A stretch of 64,000 nt of DNA, from assembly GCA_023396115.1 (NCBI GenBank), contig JAEWXC010000043.1, positions 1 to 64,000 of the forward strand. Reading direction: 5' to 3'. The position numbers were made by a program, and so were the translations under genes. This document shows, piece after piece, positions 41,233-50,497 of the stretch (position 1 is the stretch's first letter; each line of letters starts with the position of its first letter). Source of the DNA: Actinomycetes bacterium. Its GTDB lineage: Bacteria > Actinomycetota > Actinomycetes > Propionibacteriales > Nocardioidaceae. Under the pieces are notes generated by a model, which saw only the letters and a program-made list of their open reading frames with translations, was not told the origin of the DNA and did not search any database.

Positions 41233-42417
41233 GTGATCCCTGACGTCTTCGCCCCCGCCACCCTCGGACCCGTCCAGCTCCGCAACCGCATCGTCAAGGC
41301 GGCCACGTTCGAGGGGAAGACGCCCGACGGGGTGGTCACCCCCGAGCTGGTCGACTACCACCTCGGGCCCGCCCGTGGCGGGGTCGGCATGACCACCGTG
41401 GCCTACCTGGCCGTCGCCGAGGAGGGCCCCACGCACCGCGGCGGGATCGTGGTCAACGACCGCTCCGCCCCCGGCCTGGCCCACCTGGCCGACCAGATCC
41501 ACCAGACCGGTGCCGCCGTGGCCGGGCAGGTCGGGCACGCCGGACCCGTCGCCAACGGACGATCCAACGGGGCCCAGGCCGTCAGCTCCTCGCGCTTCTT
41601 CAACCCGATGGGGATGAAATTCGTCCGCTCGGCCAGCGAGGCCGACATCACCCGGATCACCCGGGCCTACGTCCGCACCGCCCGCCTGCTGGTCGACGCC
41701 GGGTTCGACGCGCTCGAGCTGCACATGGCCCACAACTACCTGCTCTCCAGCTTCCTGGCGCCCGGGATCAACCGGCGCAAGGACCGGTGGGGTGGCTCCC
41801 TGGAGAACCGCGCCCGGTTCCCCCGCCAGGTGGTGCGCGCGGTGCGCGAGGAGGTGGGCGACGAGGTGGCCGTCTACGCGAAGGTCTCCCTCAACGACGG
41901 CCACGCGGCCGGCCTGAGGACCCGCGAGGCGCTCGAGTTCGCGCACCTGCTCGACGACGACGGCCTGCTCGACGCGATGCAGATGACCGGCGGCTCCTCG
42001 CTGATGAACCCCATGTACCTGTTCCGCGGCGGCGCCCCGGTCAAGGAGTTCGCCGCCCAGATGCAGCAGCCGCTCAAGTTCGGCCTGCGGGTGTTCGGGA
42101 AGGGCTTCATGAAGTCCTACCCGTTCGAGGAGGCCTACTTCCGCGAGAAGGCCCTGGCGTGGCGCTCGGAGATCAAGACGCCGCTGATGCTCCTGGGCGG
42201 CATCAACCGCACCGACACCATGCAGCAGGCGATGGCCGACGGCTTCGACTTCGTCGCGATGGGCCGGGCGCTGCTCTTCGAGCCCGACCTGGTCAACCGG
42301 CTCGCCGCGGCCGAGGTCGCCACCGGGTCCTGCATCCACTGCAACCGGTGCATGCCCACCATCTACGCCGCCGGAGGCACCCACTGCCCGATCCTGGTCG
42401 AGGCCGGGCGCGGATGA
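41233..42417 (+). CDS. NADH:flavin oxidoreductase, old yellow enzyme / 2,4-dienoyl-CoA reductase family
   Basis: A 394-aa TIM-barrel flavoprotein. N-terminal LGPVQLRNRIVKAATFEG, the FMN/substrate loop GQVGHAGPVANGRS, a catalytic-type histidine pair in LHMAHNYLLSSFLAP, and KDRWGGSLENRARFP. The end has CIHCNRCMPTIYAAGGTHCP, a cysteine set like the iron-sulfur site of 2,4-dienoyl-CoA reductases, but the NAD-binding C-terminal half of those enzymes is missing. Probably reduces a C=C bond of an unsaturated ring or CoA ester. GTG at 41233 is leaderless. First gene of a three-gene overlapping operon. Confidence 0.87.
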   Translation: MIPDVFAPATLGPVQLRNRIVKAATFEGKTPDGVVTPELVDYHLGPARGGVGMTTVAYLAVAEEGPTHRGGIVVNDRSAPGLAHLADQIHQTGAAVAGQVGHAGPVANGRSNGAQAVSSSRFFNPMGMKFVRSASEADITRITRAYVRTARLLVDAGFDALELHMAHNYLLSSFLAPGINRRKDRWGGSLENRARFPRQVVRAVREEVGDEVAVYAKVSLNDGHAAGLRTREALEFAHLLDDDGLLDAMQMTGGSSLMNPMYLFRGGAPVKEFAAQMQQPLKFGLRVFGKGFMKSYPFEEAYFREKALAWRSEIKTPLMLLGGINRTDTMQQAMADGFDFVAMGRALLFEPDLVNRLAAAEVATGSCIHCNRCMPTIYAAGGTHCPILVEAGRG

Positions 42418-43505
42418 CGCCGCAGGGGACCGCACCACTGCGGGTGGCGGTCTGGGCCACCGGCACGATCGGGCGGCACGCGATCGCCGGGATCGACGCC
42501 CACCCCGCCCTGGAGCTGGTCGGGGTCTGGGTCTCCACCCCGGAGAAGGTCGGCCGCGACGCCGGCGACCTGGCCGGGCTCGACCACACCACCGGTGTCC
42601 TGGCCACCGGGGACCGGGAGGAGATCCTGGCCCTGGCCCCCGACTGCGTCCTGTACGCCGCGATCACCGACCACCGGGTGCTCGAGGGGATCGAGGACCT
42701 GTTCGGGCTGGTCGAGGCGGGGGTGAACGTGGTGGCCTCCTCACCGGTGCTGCTGCAGTGGCCGCACGGGATCCTGCCGCCGGAGATGCTGGAGCGGCTG
42801 GCCCGTGCCGGTGCCGCGACGGGCGCCAGCCTGCACGTGAACGGCATCGACCCCGGCTGGGCCAACGACGTCCTCCCGCTGCAGCTGACCAGCCTGTCGG
42901 CGCGCATCGACCAGGTCCGGGTCTCCGAGCTGGCCGACTACTCCACCTACGACCAGCCGTGGGTGATGACCTCGATGTTCGGTTTCGGCCGCCCGATGAG
43001 CGACACCCCGCCGCTGTTCCGGCCCGGGATGCTCAGCGGCGGCTGGGGCTCGGTGGTGCGCCAGATCGCCGCGGGGCTGGACCTGGTCCTCGACGAGCCG
43101 CTGGTCGAGCACGTGGAGCGGCACGCCGCCGAAACCGACGTCAGCACGGTCAGCTGCGAGGTGCCGGCCGGCAGCCAGGGCGCGGTCCGCTTCACCGTCG
43201 CCGGGTGCGTCGACGGGGTGGAGAAGGTCGTCCTGGAGCACGTCACCCGCACCCACCCCGACCAGGCGCCGCACTGGCCGAAGGCCGACAACGGGGTCGC
43301 GGCCTTCCGGGTGGAGGTCACCGGGGAGCCGCACCTGCGCGTCGAGTTCACCCACCACGCCTCCGACGGCGACCACGGCACCTCGGGGATGCTGACCACC
43401 GCGATGCGCCTGGTCAACGCCGTCCCCGCGGTCGTGGCCGCACCCGGCGGCCTGGTCACCGCCCTGGACCTGCCGCTCGTCACCGGAAGGGGGCTCGTGT
43501 CATGA
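42414..43505 (+). CDS. DapB-like NAD(P)-binding reductase (dihydrodipicolinate reductase-like)
   Basis: A 363-aa protein with an N-terminal Rossmann fold VAVWATGTIGRHAIAGIDAHPALELVGVW (residues about 10-38), like DapB and 2,4-diaminopentanoate dehydrogenase, and a long second domain with HVNGIDPGWANDVLPL. Actinobacterial relatives occur in sterol and aromatic catabolic clusters; the reaction is unknown and it is not the lysine enzyme. ATG overlaps the upstream stop by 4 bases, and the stop overlaps the next SDR start by 4 bases, so three enzymes are made from one message. Confidence 0.78.
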   Translation: MTPQGTAPLRVAVWATGTIGRHAIAGIDAHPALELVGVWVSTPEKVGRDAGDLAGLDHTTGVLATGDREEILALAPDCVLYAAITDHRVLEGIEDLFGLVEAGVNVVASSPVLLQWPHGILPPEMLERLARAGAATGASLHVNGIDPGWANDVLPLQLTSLSARIDQVRVSELADYSTYDQPWVMTSMFGFGRPMSDTPPLFRPGMLSGGWGSVVRQIAAGLDLVLDEPLVEHVERHAAETDVSTVSCEVPAGSQGAVRFTVAGCVDGVEKVVLEHVTRTHPDQAPHWPKADNGVAAFRVEVTGEPHLRVEFTHHASDGDHGTSGMLTTAMRLVNAVPAVVAAPGGLVTALDLPLVTGRGLVS

Positions 43506-44305
43506 GCATCCTGGACCGCTTCACCCTCACCGACCACGTCGCCGTCGTCACCGGCGCCGGCCGCGGGATCGGGGCCGCCACCGCGCTCGCCCTGGCCGAG
43601 GCCGGGGCCGACGTGGTGCTCGCCGCCCGCAGCGCCGAACAGCTCGAGGAGGTCGCCGCCCGGGTCCGGGCCACCGGCCGCCGGGCGCTGGTGGTGGCCG
43701 CGGACCTCTCCGACACCGAGGCCGTGGCCGGTCTCGCCGACACGGCTGTGGCGGAGTTCGGGCACCTGGACACCGTGGTCAACAACGTCGGGGGAGCCGC
43801 CCCCAAGGAGTTCGTCCGCACCAACGTGAAGTACCTGGAGGAGTCGTTCCACTTCAACGTCTCCACCGCGCACGCCCTGACCCGTGCCGCCGTGCCGCAC
43901 CTGCTCGCTGACGCCGACGCGGGCCGGCAGAAGTCGGTGGTCACCATCTCCTCGGTGATGGGCCGCGCCGCGGACCGCGGCTACCTGGCCTACGGGACCG
44001 CCAAGGCGGCGCTGGCGCACTGGACGAAGCTGGCCGCGGCCGACCTCTCGCCGCGGATCCGGGTCAACGGCATCCACGTCGGCGCGGTGATGACGAGCGC
44101 CCTGGAGTTCGTCGCCACCTCGCCGGAGATCATGGACTCGTTCACCGCGAACACGCCTCTGCGCCGGGTCGGGGACCCCGAGGACGTCGCTGCCGGGGTG
44201 GTCTACCTGGCCTCGGCGGCCGCGGCCTACGTGACTGGCTCGATGCTGCAGGTCGACGGCGGGGTGCCCGGCTCGAACCTGAGCCTGGGCATGCCGGACC
44301 TGTGA
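43502..44305 (+). CDS. short-chain dehydrogenase/reductase
   Basis: A 267-aa classic SDR with TGAGRGIGAA (residues 17-26), VLAARS after strand 2 (NADP-type), TVVNNVGGA, catalytic serine in TISSVMGRA and YGTAKAA (YxxxK), ending MLQVDGGVPGSNL. ATG start overlaps the upstream stop. Likely a hydroxy/keto step in the same pathway as the flavin oxidoreductase and DapB-like reductase. Followed after 21 bases by a leaderless hydrolase gene. Confidence 0.88.
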   Translation: MSILDRFTLTDHVAVVTGAGRGIGAATALALAEAGADVVLAARSAEQLEEVAARVRATGRRALVVAADLSDTEAVAGLADTAVAEFGHLDTVVNNVGGAAPKEFVRTNVKYLEESFHFNVSTAHALTRAAVPHLLADADAGRQKSVVTISSVMGRAADRGYLAYGTAKAALAHWTKLAAADLSPRIRVNGIHVGAVMTSALEFVATSPEIMDSFTANTPLRRVGDPEDVAAGVVYLASAAAAYVTGSMLQVDGGVPGSNLSLGMPDL

Positions 44306-44326
44306 GCCTCTCCTAGGGTGAGCGAC

Positions 44327-45394
44327 GTGACCGACCCGAGCCCCACCAACGTCCCGACCGCGCTGGCCGTCTCGCCCGACTCCGGGACCCACTGGACCGA
44401 ACCCGGCGCCTGGCCCGTCGCGCCCGGTGTGTTCCGGATCCCGCTGCCGCTGCCGATGGACGGGTTGAAGGCGGTCAACGTCTACGTCATCGAGACCGAC
44501 GACGGGCTCACCCTGGTCGACGGGGGTTGGGCGATCGAGGTGGCCCGCACCCTGCTCGAGCAGTCGCTGGCGAAGATCGGGTACACGGTGCGCGACATCC
44601 GCCGGTTCCTGGTCACCCACGTGCACCGCGACCACTACACGCAGGCGGTCACGATCCGCCGCGAGGTCGGCTCGCACGTCTCGCTCGGGATCGGCGACAA
44701 GCCGACCCTGGACATCATGTTCGACGACACCGTCGAGACCGACCCGCAGGTGGAGGCGCTGGTCCGTGCCGGTGCCGGCAACCTGGCCGACCAGTGGCGC
44801 GAGTTCACCCACGGCATGAGCCCGGACCTGTCGATGTGGGAGTACCCCGACACCTGGCTGGAGGGCGACCACCGGATCAGCGTGGGCGAGCGCACCCTGG
44901 ACGCCGTGCACACGCCGGGGCACACCCAGGGTCACTACGTCTTCGCCGACCAGCCCTCCGGCCTGCTCTTCGCCGGCGACCACGTGCTCCCGACCATCAC
45001 CCCCTCGATCGGCTTCGAGCCGGTGCTGGCCGACCAGCCGCTGCGCGACTTCATGGGTTCGCTGGAGAAGGTCCGCACCCTGCCGGACCTGCGGCTGCTG
45101 CCCGCCCACGGGCCGGTCTGGAACTCCTCGCACGCCCGGATCGGTGAACTGCTGGCCCACCACGACCACCGCCTCGAGCTCTGCCTGGCCGCGGTGCACC
45201 AGGCCGGCAGCACCTCCTACGAGGTCGCCAACGCCCTGCCCTGGACCCGGCACGACCGGCGGCTCAGCGAGATGGGTTTCTTCGACGAGGCGCTGGCCAC
45301 GATGGAGACCCGCGCCCACCTGGAGCTGCTCGTGCTGCGCGGTGAGCTGGCCCGGGGCGACCACGACGGACAGGTCGTCTACACCCGTCCCTGA
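44327..45394 (+). CDS. metallo-beta-lactamase-fold hydrolase
   Basis: A 355-aa MBL-fold protein. The metal motif is THVHRDHYTQ (HxHxDH), later ligands are in HTPGHTQGHYVF, FAGDHVLP and PAHGPVW. The C-terminal 90 residues form a helical winged part as in LACTB2-like enzymes, which cut RNA or acyl thioesters. The GTG start at 44327 is 7 bases after TAGGGT (44314-44319); another GTG 9 bases upstream lies inside that hexamer, so I reject it. Probably a thioesterase or lactonase of the local pathway (inference). Confidence 0.87.
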   Translation: MTDPSPTNVPTALAVSPDSGTHWTEPGAWPVAPGVFRIPLPLPMDGLKAVNVYVIETDDGLTLVDGGWAIEVARTLLEQSLAKIGYTVRDIRRFLVTHVHRDHYTQAVTIRREVGSHVSLGIGDKPTLDIMFDDTVETDPQVEALVRAGAGNLADQWREFTHGMSPDLSMWEYPDTWLEGDHRISVGERTLDAVHTPGHTQGHYVFADQPSGLLFAGDHVLPTITPSIGFEPVLADQPLRDFMGSLEKVRTLPDLRLLPAHGPVWNSSHARIGELLAHHDHRLELCLAAVHQAGSTSYEVANALPWTRHDRRLSEMGFFDEALATMETRAHLELLVLRGELARGDHDGQVVYTRP

Positions 45395-45481
45395 CCGGTC
45401 TCGGACTGCGTCGGCCCGCCCCGTCCACGGCCCGGGCCCCGGCGTCGCGACCACCCGGGCCCGGCATAGGGTGGAGCCACA

Positions 45482-45571
45482 CAGACAGGGGAGCACGCGC
45501 GAGCGTGCTGAGAGTGCGGACCAGCCGCAGACCCTCCGAACCTGCTCCGGTTAAGACCGGCGAAGGGAGTC
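45482..45571 (+). ncRNA. TPP riboswitch (THI box)
   Basis: The conserved strings of the thiamine pyrophosphate aptamer are present in order: GGGGAGC, CTGAGAGTGCGG, GACCCTCCGAACCTG, and CCGGTTAAGACCGG followed by CGAAGGGAG. A -10-like TAGGGT (45467-45472) places the RNA start at about 45480, right at the aptamer. The closing strand GAAGGGAG contains the ribosome site of thiB, so TPP binding should block its translation. Confidence 0.97.
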
Positions 45572-45575
45572 AGCG

Positions 45576-46652
45576 ATGACGCGTACCACCATGCCCACCC
45601 GACGGATCCTCGCAGCCGCGGCGGTCGCCGCCCTCACCCTCAGCGGCTGCTCGCTGGCCGGGGACGGCGACGACGCACCCCGCACGGGAGGGGAAGCGCC
45701 GACCGAGGTCGTGCTGCTCGCCCACGACTCCTTCTCGCTGCCCGAGGAGCTGGTGGAGCAGTTCGAGACCGAGTCCGGTCAGGAGCTCGTCGTGCGGTCC
45801 TCCGGCGACGCCGGCTCGTTGGCCACCAGCCTTGCGCTCACCGCGGGCAACCCCACCGGGGACGTGGTCTTCGGCATCGACAACACCTACGCCTCGCGTC
45901 CGCTCGACGCCGGGGTCTTCGCCCCCTACGAGGGCACCCGCGCGCCCGGCTCGGAGCAGTACGAGCTGCCCGGCGGGGAGGCGGAGCTCACCCCCGTCGA
46001 CACCGCCAGCGTCTGCGTGAACATCGACACCACCTGGTTCGAGAAGGAGGGCGTCGAGCCGCCGGTCACCCTCGACGACCTGGCCGAGCCGGCGTACCGG
46101 GACCTGATGGTCACCCCGGCGCCGACCACCTCCAGCCCCGGTATGGCGTTCCTGCTCACCACGGTCGCCGCGTTCGGTGAGGACTGGTCCGGCTACTGGC
46201 AGCGTCTGCTCGACAACGGCCTCAAGGTCGTCGACGGCTGGAACGACGCCTACTACACCGACTTCACCGCCGGCGGGGAGAAGGGCCGCCGCCCGATCGT
46301 GGTCTCCTACGACTCCTCGCCCGCCTTCACGGTCAGCAAGGACGGCTCCAGCTCCACCACCGCGGCCCTGCTCGACACCTGCTTCGAGCAGGTCGAGTAC
46401 GCGGCCGTGCTGGAGGGCACCGAGAACACCGAGGGGGCCCGGGCGCTGGTGGACTTCCTCAGCAGCCCCGAGGTCCAGGCCGCGCTGCCGGAGTCGATGT
46501 ACGTCTTCGGGGTCTCCGAGGAGGCCGAGCTGCCCCGCGACTGGGCCCGGTTCGCCACCCAGCCGGAGAAGCCCTACACGGTCGAGCCCGCCGAGATCGC
46601 GAAGAACCGCGAGGCCTGGCTGACGGAGTGGACCGACCTGCAGTCCCGCTGA
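45576..46652 (+). CDS. thiB: thiamine ABC transporter substrate-binding lipoprotein ThiB
   Basis: A 358-aa binding lipoprotein for thiamine or its phosphates. Lipobox LTLSGC (cysteine near residue 25), then VVLLAHDSFSLPEELVEQFETESGQELVV, a ThiB-like N-terminus, and GNPTGDVVFGIDNTYASRPLDAGVF, a hallmark of this family. First gene under the TPP riboswitch. ATG lies 7 bases after AAGGGAG. The downstream permease and ATPase complete the importer. Confidence 0.95.
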   Translation: MTRTTMPTRRILAAAAVAALTLSGCSLAGDGDDAPRTGGEAPTEVVLLAHDSFSLPEELVEQFETESGQELVVRSSGDAGSLATSLALTAGNPTGDVVFGIDNTYASRPLDAGVFAPYEGTRAPGSEQYELPGGEAELTPVDTASVCVNIDTTWFEKEGVEPPVTLDDLAEPAYRDLMVTPAPTTSSPGMAFLLTTVAAFGEDWSGYWQRLLDNGLKVVDGWNDAYYTDFTAGGEKGRRPIVVSYDSSPAFTVSKDGSSSTTAALLDTCFEQVEYAAVLEGTENTEGARALVDFLSSPEVQAALPESMYVFGVSEEAELPRDWARFATQPEKPYTVEPAEIAKNREAWLTEWTDLQSR

Positions 46653-46680
46653 GGACGACCGGGACGGGACGGCACGCGCG

Positions 46681-48327
46681 ATGAGGACCGGGTCGGTGCG
46701 CCGGGTGCTGGCGCTGCTCGCGCTGGCGCTCGGCCCGCTGGCCGTCCTGGGTGTCTTCTTCCTGTTCCCGGTCGCGGCCATGGTCGGGCAGGGGTTCGTC
46801 GTGGACGGGCGCCTGGACGTCGGTGGGGTGCTGGACGTGCTCGCCCGGCCCCGGGTGCACCGGGTGCTGCGAGACACGCTGCTGTTCGCCTGCGCCGGGA
46901 CCCTCGGCTCGCTGCTGCTCGGCCTGCCGGCGGCGTTCGTGCTGCACCGGCTGGACCTGCCCGGACGCCGGGTGGTCCGGGCGGCGCTGCTGGTGCCGTT
47001 CGTGCTGCCCACGGTGGTGGTCGGTGCGGCCTTCCGGGAGCTGCTCTCCGAGGGCGGCCCGCTGGGCTGGGCCGGACTGGACCGCAGCCCCACCGCGATC
47101 GTGCTGGGCCTGGTCTTCTTCAACGCCGCCGTGGTGATCCGGATGGTGGGCGCGGCCTGGGAGCAGCTCGACCCGCGACCCGCCGAGGCCGCCACCGCGC
47201 TCGGTGCCGCCCCGTGGCGGGTGCTGGTCACCATCACCCTGCCGAGCCTGCGCCCGGCCGTGGTCTCGGCGGCCTCGGTGGTCTTCCTGTTCTGCTCGAC
47301 CGCGTTCGGGATCGTGCTCACCCTCGGCGGGGTGCGGTACGCGACCGTGGAGACCGAGATCTACCTGCTCACCAAGACGCTCTTCGACCTGCGGGCCGCG
47401 GCCGCGCTGTCGGTGCTGCAGATCGCGGTGGTCACGGTGCTGCTGGTGCTCACCGCCCGGCTGCGGGTGCCGACCGGGGTGCGGGCCAGCACGGTGGCCC
47501 GGGTCCGGCGGGTGCAGCGCCACGACGTGCCGGCGCTGCTGGCCACGGGCGTGCTGCTGGTCCTGGTGGCCGCGCCGATGGTGGCCCTGGTCGCCGGTTC
47601 ACTGCGGCGGGACGGGCAGTGGAGCCTGGGCAACTACGCGGCCCTGGGCGGCGTGGGGGAGGACAACCCGCTGCCGGTCCCGGTCACCGAGGCCCTGGTC
47701 GTCTCGTTGCGCACCGCCGTGGACGCCACCTGGATGGCGCTGCTGCTCGGGTTGGTGGTGGCGCTGCTGGTCACCCGCCGCTCGGCGTCACGGACCGAGC
47801 AGCGCATCCGTTCCGCCGTCGACGGCCTCTTCATGCTGCCGCTGGGGGTCTCTGCGGTGACCCTGGGGTTCGGGTTCCTGATCGCGCTCGACCACGGCGT
47901 GCTGGACCTGCGCAACTCACCGCTGCTGGTGCCGCTGGCCCAGGCGCTGGTCGCCCTGCCGCTGGTGCTGCGCACCCTGGTGCCGGTCCTGGGGGCGCTC
48001 GACGAGCGGCAGCGGCAGGCGGCCGCCTCCCTGGGGGCGGGCCGCTGGCGGAGCTGGCGCACCGTGGAGCTCCCGGCGCTGCGCCGTCCGGTGCTGGCCG
48101 CCAGCGGGTTCGCGTTCGCGGCCTCGCTGGGGGAGTTCGGGGCGACCAGCTTCCTGGCCCGGGAGTCGGCACCCACGCTGCCGGTGGTCATCTTCCGGCT
48201 GCTGGGTCACCCGGGCGCCCACAACTACCCGATGGCCCTGGCCGCGGCCGTGGTGCTGGCGGTGACGACCACCGTGGTGATGCTCGGCGTCGAACGACTG
48301 GGGGTGCGGAGTGCGGGAGGATTCTGA
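46681..48327 (+). CDS. thiP: thiamine ABC transporter permease ThiP
   Basis: A 548-aa permease with about 12 membrane helices and two copies of the inner-membrane coupling loop: EAATALGAAPWRVLVTITLPSLRPAV (first half) and QAAASLGAGRWRSWRTVELPALRRPV (second half). One gene coding for both halves is typical of ThiP and iron-type permeases. It begins 28 bases after thiB with a weak ribosome site; its stop is one base before the thiQ start region. Confidence 0.94.
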   Translation: MRTGSVRRVLALLALALGPLAVLGVFFLFPVAAMVGQGFVVDGRLDVGGVLDVLARPRVHRVLRDTLLFACAGTLGSLLLGLPAAFVLHRLDLPGRRVVRAALLVPFVLPTVVVGAAFRELLSEGGPLGWAGLDRSPTAIVLGLVFFNAAVVIRMVGAAWEQLDPRPAEAATALGAAPWRVLVTITLPSLRPAVVSAASVVFLFCSTAFGIVLTLGGVRYATVETEIYLLTKTLFDLRAAAALSVLQIAVVTVLLVLTARLRVPTGVRASTVARVRRVQRHDVPALLATGVLLVLVAAPMVALVAGSLRRDGQWSLGNYAALGGVGEDNPLPVPVTEALVVSLRTAVDATWMALLLGLVVALLVTRRSASRTEQRIRSAVDGLFMLPLGVSAVTLGFGFLIALDHGVLDLRNSPLLVPLAQALVALPLVLRTLVPVLGALDERQRQAAASLGAGRWRSWRTVELPALRRPVLAASGFAFAASLGEFGATSFLARESAPTLPVVIFRLLGHPGAHNYPMALAAAVVLAVTTTVVMLGVERLGVRSAGGF

Positions 48328-48328
48328 G

Positions 48329-49375
48329 ATGACGACGGGACTGCGGGTCGAGGGCCTCGGTGTCCGCTACGGGACGGTGGACGCGGTCGTCGACGTCGAC
48401 CTGGACCTGCCGGTGGGGCAGGTGCTGGCGGTGCTCGGCCCCTCGGGCTGCGGCAAGTCCACCCTGCTGCGGGCGGTCGCCGGCCTGGAGCCGCTGCGCT
48501 CGGGCCGGGTGCTGTTCGGCGGCCGTGACCTGGCCCGGGTGCCCACGCACCGGCGCGGGTTCGCGCTGATGTTCCAGGACGGCCAGCTCTTCGAGCACCT
48601 CGACGTCGCCGAGAACGTCGGCTACGCGCTGCGGCTGCGCCGGGTGCCGCGCCCGGAGCGCGCCGCGCGGGTCGCGGAGCTGCTGGAGCTGGTCGGGCTC
48701 GCCGGGTTCGGTGACCGTCGCCCCGGGACCCTCTCGGGGGGTGAGCGGCAGCGGGTCGCCCTGGCCCGGGCCCTGGCCGCGGAACCCCGGCTGCTGCTGC
48801 TCGACGAACCGCTCTCGGCCCTGGACGCCACGCTGCGCGAGCACCTGGCCGGCGAGCTGCGCGAGATCCTCACCCGCTCCGGCACCACCGCCCTGATGGT
48901 CACCCACGACCACGACGAGGCCTTCGCGGTCGCGGACCGGCTCGCGGTGATGCGCCACGGCCGGGTGGTGGTCACCGGCGCCATCGCCGAGGTGTGGGCC
49001 GCTCCCGGTGACGCCGGGACCGCCCAGTTCCTCGGGTACGGGCAGGTCCTCGCGCCGGCGGCGGCCCGGGCGCTCGAGGCAGCGGCCGGGGTGCCGGCGG
49101 GCGAGGAGGACGCGCTGGCGTTGCGCCGCTCGGCGCTGGTCGTGGACCCCACCGGGCCCCTGGTCGGCACCACCACCCGGGTCAGGTCCACCCCGGAGCA
49201 GTGGCGGCTGCAGGTCGCCCTCGACGGGCTGCCCGGGACCCCCGAGGTGCCGGCGGTGGCGCCGCCCGGACCGGCCCCCGAGGTCGGCGACCCGGTCCGT
49301 CTGCGGCTCGACCCCACGCGCACCGCGCCGGTGCGGGCCGACGCCGATCCGGCCCCGGCACCACCCATTCCCTAG
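48329..49375 (+). CDS. thiQ: thiamine ABC transporter ATPase ThiQ
   Basis: A 348-aa ATPase. Walker A GPSGCGKSTLL (residues about 36-46), Q-loop LMFQDGQLFEHL, signature LSGGERQRVALARAL, Walker B LLLLDEPLSALD, and H-loop MVTHDHDEAF. About 120 extra residues form a TOBE-like end domain. ATG at 48329 follows GGGAGG; a GTG at 48311 is possible but covers the ribosome site. Its TAG stop is part of the -10 element of the next gene. Confidence 0.94.
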   Translation: MTTGLRVEGLGVRYGTVDAVVDVDLDLPVGQVLAVLGPSGCGKSTLLRAVAGLEPLRSGRVLFGGRDLARVPTHRRGFALMFQDGQLFEHLDVAENVGYALRLRRVPRPERAARVAELLELVGLAGFGDRRPGTLSGGERQRVALARALAAEPRLLLLDEPLSALDATLREHLAGELREILTRSGTTALMVTHDHDEAFAVADRLAVMRHGRVVVTGAIAEVWAAPGDAGTAQFLGYGQVLAPAAARALEAAAGVPAGEEDALALRRSALVVDPTGPLVGTTTRVRSTPEQWRLQVALDGLPGTPEVPAVAPPGPAPEVGDPVRLRLDPTRTAPVRADADPAPAPPIP

Positions 49376-49385
49376 AATCGCCGTC

Positions 49386-50429
49386 GTGTACCGCCGCGCC
49401 TACATCCTGCTGATCGGAGTCGCGGGGCTGATGGGCGCGCTCACGCTCATCGCCTCAGCCTCTCTGGACCGACCCATCGTGGACCCCGAGGGCTTCCTCG
49501 GCCCGGCTGCGGTACGACTCCCGATGCTGGTCCTGGCCGCCTTCGCGGTCGACCTGGTGCCGCGGACCATCTGGGCCTCGCGCGGCAACCCGAAGCTGAT
49601 GCCCTCGTTGGCGATGACCCGGATCAAGGAGCACTGGACCCGTGAGCGTCTGCTCATGGTGTCGCTGGGCATCGTCTGCTTCTACATCACCTACGTCTGC
49701 TACCGGACGCTCAAGTCGTGGCTGCCGTTCATCATCGACGCCAAGTACGACCGTGAGCTGCAGCTGGTGGACCGGGCGCTCTTCCTGGGCCACGACCCCG
49801 CCGTGGTGCTGCACACCGTCTTCGGCACCGGCATCACCGCCCACGTGCTGTCGAGCATCTACATGCTGTTCATCCCGATGGTCGCGGTGCTCGTCACCAT
49901 CTGGCTGGTCTGGACCCGCAACATCTCCCACGGCTACTGGTTCGTCACCTCCCAGGTGCTGATCTGGACCCTGGGCACCGCCACCTACTACCTGCTGCCC
50001 ACCCTGGGCCCGGGTCTGCGGTACGCGTGGCTCTACAACGAACTGCCCGACACCGGCGTCAAACAACTCATGGAGTCGTTGGCCAACGGCCGGCACCAGG
50101 TGCTCTGGTTCGGGCTGGTCGACGGGGTGCAGTCGGTGGCCGGGTTCGCCAGCCTGCACACCGGGGTGACCCTGCTCTGGGCGCTGATGGTGCAGTACAC
50201 GGTCCGCTCGATGTGGCTCAAGGTCGTCTTCTGGGCGAACTTCGGCATCACCGTGCTGGCCACCCTCTACTTCGGCTGGCACTACGTGGCCGACGACGTC
50301 GCGGGCGTGACCATCGCCCTGGTCTCGTTCTACCTGGGCGCCAAGGCGACCGGGCAGAAATTCGACCGGGGAGGGAGAACGACACATCCCACGACCACCA
50401 CCTCCAAGGTGCCGGTCGAGAAGCACTGA
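49386..50429 (+). CDS. PAP2-family membrane phosphatase / phosphotransferase-like
   Basis: A 347-aa protein with about six membrane helices. PAP2 motifs are visible near the end: GFASLHTGVTLLWAL (motif 2 variant SLHTG) and YFGWHYVADDVAGVT (motif 3, HxxxD). A clear motif 1 (KxxxxxxRP) was not found. The spacing resembles inositol phosphotransferases of the Aur1/Ipt1 type and actinobacterial phospholipid enzymes. GTG 49386 lies 7 bases after TAGAAT, itself overlapping the thiQ stop, so this gene has its own leaderless promoter rather than being part of the thi operon. Confidence 0.82.
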   Translation: MYRRAYILLIGVAGLMGALTLIASASLDRPIVDPEGFLGPAAVRLPMLVLAAFAVDLVPRTIWASRGNPKLMPSLAMTRIKEHWTRERLLMVSLGIVCFYITYVCYRTLKSWLPFIIDAKYDRELQLVDRALFLGHDPAVVLHTVFGTGITAHVLSSIYMLFIPMVAVLVTIWLVWTRNISHGYWFVTSQVLIWTLGTATYYLLPTLGPGLRYAWLYNELPDTGVKQLMESLANGRHQVLWFGLVDGVQSVAGFASLHTGVTLLWALMVQYTVRSMWLKVVFWANFGITVLATLYFGWHYVADDVAGVTIALVSFYLGAKATGQKFDRGGRTTHPTTTTSKVPVEKH

Positions 50430-50450
50430 CCCCGCCTCACCACCAGCCAC

Positions 50451-50483
50451 GAGGGCGGCTCCCCGACACGGGGAGCCGCCCTC
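50451..50483. terminator. strong hairpin terminator after PAP2 gene
   Basis: A perfect 15-pair stem (GAGGGCGGCTCCCCG with its complement) around ACA, 22 bases after the stop. It separates the PAP2 gene from the next transcript. Confidence 0.85.
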
Positions 50484-50497
50484 GGCGCATCCCATCG

